Assembly (NCBI RefSeq): GCF_007994135.1
Contig: NZ_VLKF01000001.1
Coordinates: 3,720,001-3,784,000 of the forward strand
Source of the DNA: Modestobacter roseus
GTDB taxonomy: Bacteria > Actinomycetota > Actinomycetes > Mycobacteriales > Geodermatophilaceae
Reading direction: 5' to 3'
DNA length: 64,000 nucleotides
A program made the position numbers and the translations under genes. The notes under the pieces are model-generated. The model saw only the letters and a program-made list of their open reading frames with translations. It was not told the DNA's origin and ran no database searches. Numbering within the stretch: position 1 is the stretch's first letter; the number at the start of each line of letters is the position of its first letter. This document shows, in pieces, positions 44,570 through 52,656 of the stretch.

Positions 44570-45691
44570 ATGGACCCGGCCGAACTCTTCGCCCAGCTGC
44601 GCCGGGACCCCGACGTGGACGCCCCCGACCTGGTCGCCGTCGACGCCACCGACCGGCTGCTGCTGGACGAGGCCGCGGCCGATCTCCGCGAGCACCCTGA
44701 GGGCGTCGCCGTCCTCGACGACGCGTACGGCGCCCTGACCCTCGGTGCCGTCGCGCTGCACGGGGTGACCCGGCCGCGGGTGCACCAGGACGCGCTGGTG
44801 GGCGAGCTGGCACTGGCGCGCAACGCCGAGCGGGTCGGGCTCGCCGACTCCTACGACGGCCTGCCGCTCGGTCCCGAGCTGGTGCGCGGCACGCGGGTGG
44901 TGCTGGCCCGGGCCCCGAAGAGCCTGCACGCGCTCCGGGAGCTCGCCGAGGTCGTCGCCGCCGACGCAGCCCCCGACGCCACCCTGTACGTCGGCGCCCG
45001 GGTCAAGCACATGACCCACGCCATGAACGACGTCCTGGGGTTGGCCTTCACCGACGTCTCCGCCACCCTCGCGCGGCAGAAGTCGCGGGTGCTGGTGGCC
45101 CGCGGGCCCCGGCCGGTCGAGCACACCTTCCCCCGTTGCCGGGAGGACGACGACCTGGGCCTCGTCGTCTGCGCGCACGGCGCCGCCTTCGCCGGCGCCA
45201 AGGTCGACCGCGGCACCCGCGCGCTCCTCGGGGTGCTGCCCAAGGCCGTTCCGGAGGCCGCCGTGGCGCTGGACCTGGGCTGCGGCACCGGCGTCCTCGC
45301 CGGGGAGCTGGCCCGTGCACGGCCGGGTCTCACGGTGTTCGCGTCCGACCAGTCGGCCGCCGCCTGCGCGTCGGCCCGGGCCACGGCGGCCGCCAACGAG
45401 CTCGCCGACCGGGTCGAGGTCCGCCGCGACGACGCCGCCGGGAGCCTGCCGGAGGGCAGCGTGGACCTGGTGGTGTGCAACCCGCCGTTCCACGTGGGCA
45501 CGACGGTGGCCGAGAACGCCGCCGAGCGGCTCTTCGCCGGAGCCGCGCGGGTGCTGCGGCCGGGCGGGGAGCTGTGGTGCGTCTGGAACTCGCACCTGTC
45601 CCACCGCCCGGCGCTGCAGCGGATCGTCGGTCCCACGCGTCAGGTGAGCCGCGACCGGACGTTCACGGTCACGGCCAGCACCCGGCGCTAG
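44570..45691 (+). CDS. rRNA (guanine-N2)-methyltransferase, RsmC/RlmG-like
   Basis: A 373-residue two-domain methyltransferase. The N-terminal degenerate half (LLLDEAAADLREHPEGVAVLDD, DSYDGLPLGPELVRG) is followed by the catalytic half. That half has the AdoMet motif ALDLGCGTGVLAGELAR near residue 225 and the target motif VVCNPPFHVGTTV, which marks N2-guanine methylation. This architecture is that of RsmC and RlmG. It overlaps the convergent phosphoribosyltransferase gene by four bases. Confidence 0.88.
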   Translation: MDPAELFAQLRRDPDVDAPDLVAVDATDRLLLDEAAADLREHPEGVAVLDDAYGALTLGAVALHGVTRPRVHQDALVGELALARNAERVGLADSYDGLPLGPELVRGTRVVLARAPKSLHALRELAEVVAADAAPDATLYVGARVKHMTHAMNDVLGLAFTDVSATLARQKSRVLVARGPRPVEHTFPRCREDDDLGLVVCAHGAAFAGAKVDRGTRALLGVLPKAVPEAAVALDLGCGTGVLAGELARARPGLTVFASDQSAAACASARATAAANELADRVEVRRDDAAGSLPEGSVDLVVCNPPFHVGTTVAENAAERLFAGAARVLRPGGELWCVWNSHLSHRPALQRIVGPTRQVSRDRTFTVTASTRR

Positions 45692-46179
45692 TGGCCGGCG
45701 CCGCCGCGGCTGACCACGGGAGGCAGCGTCGACCAGGGGAAGTCGATCCAGTCGTCGGTCCGCTTCCACACGTAGTCGCAGCGGACGACGGATCGCGGCT
45801 TCTCGTAGACCACCGCCGTCCGGACCGCGGCGACGTGGCCGGCGCAGAACTGCTCGACCAGCTCGAGCGTCTTCCCGGTGTCGGCGACGTCGTCGGCGAT
45901 CAGCACCCGCGCGCCGGTCAGGTCGACGACGTCGAGGGTCGGCGGGAGCACCACCGGCAGTTCCAGCCGCTCGTCGACGCCGGTGTAGAACTCCACGTTC
46001 ATCACGAAGAGGTTCTTCACGTCGAGGGCGTAGCCCAGTGCCCCGCCGAGGAAGAGGCCGCCCCGGGCGATGGACAGGATGATGTCCGGCTCGAACCCGT
46101 CGTCGGCCACCTGCTGGGCCAGTTCGCGGGCCGCCCGGCCGAAGTCCTCGTAGGTCAGCGTCTCGCGCCGGTCGCTCAC
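45688..46179 (-). CDS. phosphoribosyltransferase (purine type)
   Basis: A 163-residue type I phosphoribosyltransferase. The PRPP motif is VLIADDVADTGKTLEL. ILSIARGGLFLGGAL forms the earlier PPi loop, and VWKRTDDWIDFPWS the C-terminal base-binding part, as in xanthine-guanine or hypoxanthine enzymes of archaeal and actinobacterial type. The GTG start at 46179 follows GATCAT at six bases, so a leaderless mRNA is possible. It would salvage a purine base. Confidence 0.88.
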   Translation of the reverse strand: MSDRRETLTYEDFGRAARELAQQVADDGFEPDIILSIARGGLFLGGALGYALDVKNLFVMNVEFYTGVDERLELPVVLPPTLDVVDLTGARVLIADDVADTGKTLELVEQFCAGHVAAVRTAVVYEKPRSVVRCDYVWKRTDDWIDFPWSTLPPVVSRGGAGH

Positions 46180-46419
46180 CTGGCCATGATCCCAGCCCGG
46201 TCCCGGCGCCCTGCAAGCCGGCGGGGGACCGTAGCTGTGCCGGAACCCCGCGGGCCTCCGACCTGCGGTTTCGCGGTGCACGACCGGGTTGCGTACCGCC
46301 GAGACCTGGGTCACAACTCGGCTTGATTCCGTCCGATGCCGGTCGAGATCGTCGGTGAGCGGGTCCACCGGGCCCGGCTGCGGCAGGGGCGCGGGTGCGC
46401 CGGAGGACGGGAGCGGGAC

Positions 46420-48003
46420 ATGGGTGCACGCCTGCGTGCGGTGCGGGTCAGTACGCGGCTGTGGGCACTGGTCGTGGTCACGGTGGTCGGCATGGCCACC
46501 ATCGCGGTCATCGGTGCGCTGCAGGTGCGGACGACGATCGAGGACGAGCAGCGCAACAAGGCGCAGGCCGCCGTGGAGTCGGTGCTCGGCGTGCTCGCCC
46601 ACTTCGGCGAGCAGGAGGCCTCCGGGGCGATGACCCGCGAGGCCGCCCAGCAGGCGGCCGCCGACACCGTCCGCGGGCTGCGCTACTCCGGCCAGGAGTA
46701 CTTCTGGGTCCAGGACGGCAGCCCGGCGATGATCATGCACCCGATCAAGCCGGAGCTCGACGGCACCGACCTGTCGGCGTCGGAGGACCCGACCGGCAAG
46801 AAGCTCTTCGTCGAGATGGCCGACGTCGTCGAGCGGGACGGCAGCGGCTTCGTCGAGTACCTGTGGCCCAAGCCGGGTGAGGACAACCCGCAGCCGAAGA
46901 TCTCCTACGTCGCCGGCTACGAGCGCTGGGGCTGGATCGTCGGGTCGGGCATCTACGTCGCCGACCTCAACGGCGCCTTCGCGAGCGAGCTGGCGCACAT
47001 GGCCCTGTGGGCGGCCCCGGTGCTGCTGGTCATCGCCCTGCTCTCCCTGGTGATCTCCCGCAGCATCACCAGCCCGCTGCGCCGGATGACCGACGTGCTC
47101 GCCACCGGCGACCTCGCCCGGCGGCTGGACTGCGGCGACGGGCGCAACGAGCTCGACCAGCTCTCCGAGGCGCTGAACACCACGCTGGGCCGGGTCGCCG
47201 AGGTGGTGACCGAGGTGGGCAACGCCTCGACGCGCCTGGAGGAGTCCGCGCGCACGCTGTCGGAGACCGGCGAGGGCATCGCCGGGGCCGCGACGCGCTC
47301 CACCGGTCAGGCCGAGAGCGTCACCGCCGCCGCCCGGGAGGTCAGCACGGCGATCGACGCCGTCGCCGCCGGGGCCGAGGAGATGGGCGCCTCGATCCGC
47401 GAGATCGCGCAGAACGCCGCCCAGGCCGCTCGGGTCGCGGAGGAGGCCGTGCAGGCGGCGGAGAGCGCCAACGGCACGGTGAGCAAGCTGGGCGACAGCT
47501 CCAAGGAGATCGGCGACGTCGTCAAGGTGATCACCAGCATCGCGGAGCAGACGAACCTGCTGGCGCTGAACGCGACCATCGAGGCGGCCCGGGCCGGTGA
47601 GGCGGGCAAGGGCTTCGCGGTGGTGGCGAACGAGGTGAAGGAGCTGGCGCAGGAGACGGCGAAGGCGACCGAGGACATCGCGCGCCGGGTGGAGGCCATC
47701 CAGGGCGACACCAGCGGCGCGGTGGCCGCGATCGGCCGCATCGGCGAGGTCATCGCCGCGATCAACGACTACCAGACGACGATCGCCAGCGCCGTGGAGG
47801 AGCAGACGGCGACGACGAACGAGATGACCCGGGCGATCGGGGACGCCGCCCAGGGCGGCCGGCACATCGCCGCCACCGTGGGCGAGGTCGCCCACGGGGC
47901 ACAGGAGACCTCCGCCGGCGTCGGCGGGATGCAGGTGGCCACCGAGGACCTGGTCCGGATGTCCCGGGAGCTGATGCAGTCGATCGACGGCTTCCGGCGA
48001 TGA
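46420..48003 (+). CDS. methyl-accepting chemotaxis protein with single Cache domain
   Basis: A 527-residue receptor. After a membrane helix near residues 16-36, the periplasmic part is an sCache_2 domain. It contains [33 protein letters not shown] and [18 protein letters not shown]. Such domains bind small organic acids, amines or related ligands. A second helix lies near 188-208, then HAMP (DLARRLD), and the conserved tip [24 protein letters not shown]. The C-terminal end SIDGFRR lacks a tether. It is the only receptor here with a Cache sensor. Confidence 0.95.
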   Translation: MGARLRAVRVSTRLWALVVVTVVGMATIAVIGALQVRTTIEDEQRNKAQAAVESVLGVLAHFGEQEASGAMTREAAQQAAADTVRGLRYSGQEYFWVQDGSPAMIMHPIKPELDGTDLSASEDPTGKKLFVEMADVVERDGSGFVEYLWPKPGEDNPQPKISYVAGYERWGWIVGSGIYVADLNGAFASELAHMALWAAPVLLVIALLSLVISRSITSPLRRMTDVLATGDLARRLDCGDGRNELDQLSEALNTTLGRVAEVVTEVGNASTRLEESARTLSETGEGIAGAATRSTGQAESVTAAAREVSTAIDAVAAGAEEMGASIREIAQNAAQAARVAEEAVQAAESANGTVSKLGDSSKEIGDVVKVITSIAEQTNLLALNATIEAARAGEAGKGFAVVANEVKELAQETAKATEDIARRVEAIQGDTSGAVAAIGRIGEVIAAINDYQTTIASAVEEQTATTNEMTRAIGDAAQGGRHIAATVGEVAHGAQETSAGVGGMQVATEDLVRMSRELMQSIDGFRR

Positions 48004-48225
48004 GTCGCCGCCCCCGTCGCGTCCATCCGACACGCCGGTGGGGCGCACACGCTCGGTGACCGGCGCGGCCCGGACCCAGGTGGGAGGCGGGTCACCCGAT
48101 CGTGGGGCTCCGGTTGCCGGGGGTGCTTGCCGAGAACTGGGGTGGGTGTTTGAGAATGCCACCAAGTTCTCTGAGCCCCCGAGTCCCGCTGTGCCCCTGA
48201 GTCCCCGCTCGTCCGGAGAGGTGCG

Positions 48226-49260
48226 ATGACCACGATCGGCGGTCACCCCGCGCGCACGACGCTGCGCGCACAGGTGGACGCCGGGGGTCTCGGCACCGGC
48301 GGACGACCCGGGAGAGGGCGCTCCGGCCGGGTCGGGCACATGGCCGTGGTGCTGCACTCCCGGGAGGAGATGCTCGCCGCCGCCCTGCCGTGGCTGGACG
48401 CCGGCCTGGCCGCCGGCGACCTGGTCGTGCTCACCTGCCCGGAGGAGACCGCCCAGCTGCTCGTCGACGAGCTGGGCGGCGCGGCGGCGGCCGTCGTCCG
48501 CGAACCCCGGGTCTCGCTCCGTGGCGCCCGGGGCCCGGATGCGATCACCACCACCCGGCGGCTCCTGGACCGCGCCGCGGGGGCCGGCTCCGGCCGGCTG
48601 CGGGTCTTCGGCCACCCCGAGTTCGGGCCCGCTCCGCGCGACTGGCGGGAGACCCAGCGCTACGAGTCGGTGGTCAACGAGCTGCTGGCCGGCGCCCGGA
48701 TGTCGGCGTTGTGCCCCTACGACGCGGAGGCGCTGCCGGCCACTGCGGTCGAGAGCGCCCGCGCCACCCACCCGTTCCTGCTGGTCGACGGCGTCGCCAC
48801 GGCCAACCCGGACTACCGGGCGCCCGCCGCCTACGTGGCGGAGCTGCCCCTGCCGCGCGAGGCGATGGAGGCCGGGCCGCCGGTCTTCGCCGTCGACGGC
48901 GCACCGACGCTGGCCTGGCTGCGACACCAGCTGGCCGGCGTGCTCGCGGAGCACGTCCCCGACCGCGACCGCTGCGAGGACATGCACCTGGCGGTGAGCG
49001 AGATCGCCGCCAACGCCTTCCGGCACGGCACCCCGCCGGTCTCCGCCCGGGTCTGGGCCGAGCCCGGCTGGGTGGTCTGCACCATCGCCGACCGCGGCAC
49101 GGGCTTCGCCGACCCGCTGGCCGGGTTCGTGCCCGCCCACGGTGACGACCTGTCCCAGGGCGGCATGGGGCTGTGGCTGGCCCGCAAGCTCTGGGAGCAC
49201 GTCGACCTGATCGGCGGTCCGCACGGCCTCACCGTCCGGTTGAGCGCACCCACCCGCTGA
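48226..49260 (+). CDS. anti-sigma factor RsbA-like protein (MEDS domain plus HATPase)
   Basis: A 344-residue two-domain protein. The MEDS sensor domain (residues about 35-210) starts with HMAVVLHSREEMLAAALPWLDAGL, with HPEFGPAPRDW and SALCPYDAEALP further on. A GHKL ATPase follows, with N-box AVSEIAANAFRHGTP and G-box SQGGMGLWLARKL. This is the architecture annotated in actinobacteria as RsbA-family anti-sigma regulator. The MEDS part is thought to sense a small molecule or redox cofactor. GGAGAGG precedes the ATG. A STAS protein gene lies 1.5 kb downstream, a possible partner. Confidence 0.88.
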   Translation: MTTIGGHPARTTLRAQVDAGGLGTGGRPGRGRSGRVGHMAVVLHSREEMLAAALPWLDAGLAAGDLVVLTCPEETAQLLVDELGGAAAAVVREPRVSLRGARGPDAITTTRRLLDRAAGAGSGRLRVFGHPEFGPAPRDWRETQRYESVVNELLAGARMSALCPYDAEALPATAVESARATHPFLLVDGVATANPDYRAPAAYVAELPLPREAMEAGPPVFAVDGAPTLAWLRHQLAGVLAEHVPDRDRCEDMHLAVSEIAANAFRHGTPPVSARVWAEPGWVVCTIADRGTGFADPLAGFVPAHGDDLSQGGMGLWLARKLWEHVDLIGGPHGLTVRLSAPTR

Positions 49261-49301
49261 GCCGGCCGCCCGTCGAACCGGACGACCCGGTCTCTCAGTC
49301 C

Positions 49302-49307
49302 TAAGGT
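49302..49307 (+). promoter_or_regulatory. -10 element for a leaderless NmrA-gene mRNA
   Basis: TAAGGT is followed by exactly seven bases and then GTG 49315. This favours that codon over the GTG at 49306, which lies inside the promoter. Confidence 0.5.
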
Positions 49308-49314
49308 GTCGGGT

Positions 49315-50178
49315 GTGATCGTGGTGACCGCCGCCGGCGGACGGACGGGGCTCGCGGTGGTGCGCGCCCTCCGCGAGCGGGGCGAGGACGTGCGGGCCGT
49401 GGTGTCCCGCCGGGGCCCCCGCCCGGAGCTGACCGAGCTGGGCGCCGAGGTGGTGCGGGCCGAGCTGACCCAGCCGCTGCCCTGGTCGGAGGTGCTCGCC
49501 GGCGCCGACGCGATGTACCTGATCTGGCCGAACTTCGACCCGGACGAGGCCGAGGGGGCGCCTGCGCTGTTCCGCGAGGCCCGCCGCGCCGAACTGCCCC
49601 GGCTGGTCTACCACTCCGTGCTCCGCCCGCAGCTGCGGGCGATGCCGCACCACGCGGCCAAGGACGTCGCGGAGGAGGCGCTGGACGCCAGTGGGCTGCC
49701 CTCCTGGCGCGTGCTCCAGCCCTGCGCCTACGCCGACAACCTCGACGACGAGCTGCCCGAGGTCGTCGCCCGGGGCGAGCTGCGCAGCCTGTGGGGCGTG
49801 CGGACGGCGCAGTCGCTGGTCGACGTGCGGGACGTGGCGCAGGCCGCGGTCGCGCTGCTCACCGAGGACGGCCTGGACGGGGGCACCTTCGAGGCGGCCG
49901 GGCCCGAGCCGCTCACCGCACCCCGGATCGCCGAGCTGATCAGCGCACGGGTGGGCCGGGAGATCGTGGCCGAGGACGTCGTCCCCGGTGGGGAGGTGCC
50001 CACCGCCTACGCCGCACGCTGCCGGCGCACCATGTTCGACCACTACCGGGTGCACGGCTTCACCGGCAGCCCGCGGGTGCTCACCGACCTGCTGGGCCGC
50101 CCGCCGCGCAGCTACGCCGAGCACCTCGCCGACCTCGACCTGCCGGTCGAGGTCCTGCCGGACGACGAGCCGGCGTGA
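49315..50178 (+). CDS. NmrA-family NAD(P)-binding protein
   Basis: A 287-residue atypical SDR. VIVVTAAGGRTGLAVVRALRERG is the dinucleotide site. It lacks the SDR Ser-Tyr-Lys triad and has YHSVLRPQLRAMPHHAAKDVAEEAL and WRVLQPCAYADNLDDEL, as in NmrA/YwnB-like redox-sensing or quinone-reductase-like proteins. The MarR gene starts within its stop (GTGA), so the two form an operon that probably reports on or responds to redox or phenolic compounds. Confidence 0.85.
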   Translation: MIVVTAAGGRTGLAVVRALRERGEDVRAVVSRRGPRPELTELGAEVVRAELTQPLPWSEVLAGADAMYLIWPNFDPDEAEGAPALFREARRAELPRLVYHSVLRPQLRAMPHHAAKDVAEEALDASGLPSWRVLQPCAYADNLDDELPEVVARGELRSLWGVRTAQSLVDVRDVAQAAVALLTEDGLDGGTFEAAGPEPLTAPRIAELISARVGREIVAEDVVPGGEVPTAYAARCRRTMFDHYRVHGFTGSPRVLTDLLGRPPRSYAEHLADLDLPVEVLPDDEPA

Positions 50179-50732
50179 CGGCGCCCGACCGGACGGCTCC
50201 GGAGACGGGGACGGTCGCCGGGGACGCGATGGACGTGATCCTCGCCCAGTGGGCGCGGGAGCGGCCGGACCTGGACTGCTCGCCGATGGGCGTCGTCGGC
50301 CGGGTCACCCAGCTGCAGCGGGAGGTGTTCCTCGCCCAGCGGGCCACCTTCGCCCGGCACGGTCTCGACGCCCCGTCCTTCGACGTGCTGGCCGCCCTGC
50401 GCCGCGCCGGAGAGCCCTACCAGCTCACGCCGACGGCGCTGATGCGCACCGCCCTGGTCACCTCCGGGGCGATCACCCAGCGCCTGGACCGGCTCGAGGA
50501 ACGCGGCCTCATCACCCGCGGGCGCAGCGAGGCCGACGGGCGCGCCGTCGTCGTCACCCTGACCGAGGCCGGCCGGACGGCGCTGGACGGCGCCCTGCCC
50601 GACCACCTGGAGACCGAGCGCGGCATGCTCGCCGGGCTCTCGGCCGAGGAGGTCGCGCAGCTGGCCGGTCTGCTGCGCCGCTGGCTGGTGTCGTTGGGCC
50701 GGGTGCCGGGAGCGACCCCCGACGCCAGCTGA
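50175..50732 (+). CDS. MarR-family transcriptional regulator
   Basis: A 185-residue MarR protein. The winged helix includes FDVLAALRRAG, TPTALMRTALVTSGAITQRLD, and the wing RGRSEADGRAVVVTLTEAG. An N-terminal extension (LAQWARERPDLDCSPMGVVGRV) is typical of a common actinobacterial MarR group. It is coupled to the NmrA-type gene by GTGA and may regulate that operon. The ligand is not evident. Confidence 0.9.
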   Translation: MTAPDRTAPETGTVAGDAMDVILAQWARERPDLDCSPMGVVGRVTQLQREVFLAQRATFARHGLDAPSFDVLAALRRAGEPYQLTPTALMRTALVTSGAITQRLDRLEERGLITRGRSEADGRAVVVTLTEAGRTALDGALPDHLETERGMLAGLSAEEVAQLAGLLRRWLVSLGRVPGATPDAS

Positions 50733-50738
50733 CGGGGC

Positions 50739-51188
50739 CTACCGGTGGTCGGTGCCGGGGTTCATGCCCTCGTGCGTGGTCGGGGGTGAGCCCTCGCGCC
50801 GGTCGATGATGGTGAACCGGCGCCAGAGGCCGGACACCTGCAGCGGCCGGGCCACCGTGCCGGAGTCGAGCACCAGCGGCACCTGGATGCCGCGTGGCTC
50901 GGCCATCCGCTCCAGCTGGACCAGGATCGACATGCCCGCGGAGTTCATGAACGTGACGTCGCAGAGCTCCAGCTCGACCCGCTCGAGCCCCGGGGAGTTC
51001 AGCATCAGGTCGGTCATCGCGCGGATCAGGGGGCGGCGGCTGTCCTCGGTGAGCTCGCCGGCCACCCGGATCTGGGCCCGTGACTCGTCCGGCTGGGCGG
51101 TGGTGACGTGCACGTCGGCTTCGGACAGCGGGGTGCCGTCGGCGGTCTCGGGGCTCGGGGCGGCGGTGCCGGGAGCGGTGTCGTCCAT
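50739..51188 (-). CDS. STAS-domain anti-sigma-factor antagonist
   Basis: A 149-residue protein. About 35 acidic, disordered residues are followed by a STAS domain. It contains AQIRVAGELTEDSRRPLIRAM, LERVELELCDVTFMNSAGMSILV and GLWRRFTIIDR. The Ser in NSAGMS is the site that RsbW/SpoIIAB-type kinases phosphorylate. A dephosphorylated antagonist binds the kinase and frees a sigma factor. The RsbA-like ATPase gene at 48226 and the ATPase gene at 2192 are candidate partners. It is convergent with the MarR gene, six bases apart. Confidence 0.9.
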   Translation of the reverse strand: MDDTAPGTAAPSPETADGTPLSEADVHVTTAQPDESRAQIRVAGELTEDSRRPLIRAMTDLMLNSPGLERVELELCDVTFMNSAGMSILVQLERMAEPRGIQVPLVLDSGTVARPLQVSGLWRRFTIIDRREGSPPTTHEGMNPGTDHR

Positions 51189-51271
51189 GTCCGGGCCATG
51201 CCCGGCTCCGCACCGCTTCATGCCCGGCCCGGCTCGTATCGTCGGATGCGCGCGGGAGCGGAGGAGGGCGA

Positions 51272-51757
51272 GTGACCGAGCGGAAACCCGACGGGATGTC
51301 GTTCGACACCTGGGTGGAGCGGCAGATCGACCGGGCCCGGGCCGAGGGCGCCTTCGACGACCTGGCACCGGCCGGGAAGCCGCTGCCCCGCCGGGACCGG
51401 GAGGAGACCGCCTACGACTGGGCGCTGGCCTGGGCCCGTCGCGAGGACGGCGACGCCGGGACGCTCGTCGCCGGCATGCTGCCGACCGGGTTCGGCCTGC
51501 GCAAGGAGCGGGAGCAGCTGCCCGCCCTGGTGGCCCGGCAACCCACGGAGGCCGCGGCCCGCGCCGTCGTCGAGGCGCACAACGCCCGGGTCGACCAGTA
51601 CTACCGCCGTCCCGTCGAGGGCGTCTGGGTGCCGGTCGGGATGGCCGACGTGGACGCGGAGCTGGCCGCATGGCGGCGGAACCGGCCACCGGCGCCCTCT
51701 CCCGAGCCACCGGTGGCGCCGGCGCGCCGCGGCTGGTGGCGCCGCCGCGCCGGCTGA
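51272..51757 (+). CDS. DUF1992 (DnaJ-homologue subfamily C member 28-like) protein
   Basis: A 161-residue cytoplasmic protein. SFDTWVERQIDRARAEGAFDDLAPAGKPLP is the DUF1992 signature, found in bacteria and in the DNAJC28 tail of eukaryotes. A helical part (LRKEREQLPALV) and a Pro/Arg-rich end (ARRGWWRRRAG) follow. GTG 51272 has GGAGGAGGG upstream and TATCGT about 30 bases before it as a -10. Function unknown. Confidence 0.85.
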   Translation: MTERKPDGMSFDTWVERQIDRARAEGAFDDLAPAGKPLPRRDREETAYDWALAWARREDGDAGTLVAGMLPTGFGLRKEREQLPALVARQPTEAAARAVVEAHNARVDQYYRRPVEGVWVPVGMADVDAELAAWRRNRPPAPSPEPPVAPARRGWWRRRAG

Positions 51758-51764
51758 CAACCGG

Positions 51765-51896
51765 TCAGTCGTCGTCTTCCGAGTCCTCCTCCGCCTGGTG
51801 CGCGGCGAGCTCGCGGGTGGCCATGCCGCCGTGCCCGCCCTCGTCGTACTGCCCCGGGCGGAGGTTGACCTGCTCGTGCTCGTCCGGCTCGCTCAT
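51765..51896 (-). CDS. small acidic protein
   Basis: A 43-residue protein from ATG 51896: MSEPDEHEQVNLRPGQYDEG at the start, then GGHGG and an acidic end EEDSEDDD. It is highly polar without cysteines or hydrophobic segments, probably disordered. The compact, sensible composition and its own Met start make it plausible. It is transcribed on the same strand as the lipoprotein gene 53 bases upstream. No function can be given. Confidence 0.55.
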   Translation of the reverse strand: MSEPDEHEQVNLRPGQYDEGGHGGMATRELAAHQAEEDSEDDD

Positions 51897-51949
51897 GCCT
51901 GCAGCCTGCCCCGGCCGGCCTGCCGCGGCCAGCCGGGGTCGGCCGGGGG

Positions 51950-52498
51950 TCACTCGTCCTCGATCGGCACCGAGGTGTCGACGCTGTCCGCGACGAGGTA
52001 CACGTCGCCCTGGAAGTCCAGGAACGCGTCGTCGGTCAGCTCGATCCCCAGGTCGCCTTCGGCGGTCGCCTCGTTGAACGGGTCCTCGACCGTGCCGGAG
52101 ACCTGCACGACCTGCCCGGACTCCAGGCCGCTGGCCGAGTCCTCCCCGATGACCAGCAGCGCCGGGACGGACGTGTTCGCGGTGCCCGCGATGGTGAAGG
52201 CGTTGGGGCCGATCAGCTCGTTGACGGTCGCCGAGACGGTCACCGTCTGGCCGACGTACTGGTTGGGGTCCGCGCCGAAGCCGTCGTCGTAGGTGCCGGT
52301 GTAACCGAACGCCGGCGGCACGTCGGTGACGTCTGCCCCGGTGTCGGCGCCGGCGTCGGCCTCGTCCTCCTCCTGGATGTCGCCCACGCTCACCCCCTCC
52401 TCCGGGCCGGCGGTGTCGTCCCCGCAGGCGGTGAGGGCCAGCGGGGAGAGCGCGAGGGTGCCTGCGACGGCGACGGTGGCGAAACGGTGGGTGCGCAT
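51950..52498 (-). CDS. lipoprotein, possible OB-fold
   Basis: A 182-residue predicted lipoprotein from ATG 52498. The signal ATVAVAGTLALSPLALTAC is followed by the anchor Cys and a strongly acidic linker (EEDEADAGADTGADV). The body has repeated beta-like strands (QTVTVSATVNELIGPNAFTIAG, GQVVQVSGTVEDPFNEA, FLDFQGDVYLVADSV). These recall OB-fold proteins of the NigD/YgiW type, though this is only pattern-based. Function unknown. Confidence 0.75.
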   Translation of the reverse strand: MRTHRFATVAVAGTLALSPLALTACGDDTAGPEEGVSVGDIQEEDEADAGADTGADVTDVPPAFGYTGTYDDGFGADPNQYVGQTVTVSATVNELIGPNAFTIAGTANTSVPALLVIGEDSASGLESGQVVQVSGTVEDPFNEATAEGDLGIELTDDAFLDFQGDVYLVADSVDTSVPIEDE

Positions 52499-52611
52499 GT
52501 GCCGGTCCTCTCGTGGACGCGGCCCCGGAGGGCCCGCGTGTCGGTCGGTCACGAGAGGGGTTGCCTGGTGAGAGCCGTCGATGCGCGAGCGCCACCGGGC
52601 GTCACGAAGCC

Positions 52612-52636
52612 GTCATCCGCGACCTGCGCGGATGAC
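52612..52636 (-). terminator. hairpin after the hyuA-hyuB operon
   Basis: GTCATCCGCG and CGCGGATGAC pair perfectly over 10 bp around ACCTG, 20 bases past the hyuB stop. Confidence 0.6.
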
Positions 52637-52656
52637 AGAACGGTTGACAGAGGCCG

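Noticed and set aside
45688-50124. A 1478-residue open frame on the minus strand
   Set aside because: Apart from its last 163 codons (the phosphoribosyltransferase) it lies antisense to a chemoreceptor, the RsbA-like gene and the NmrA gene. Its composition is low-complexity Arg/Gly/His/Gln, typical of stop-free antisense frames in GC-rich DNA.
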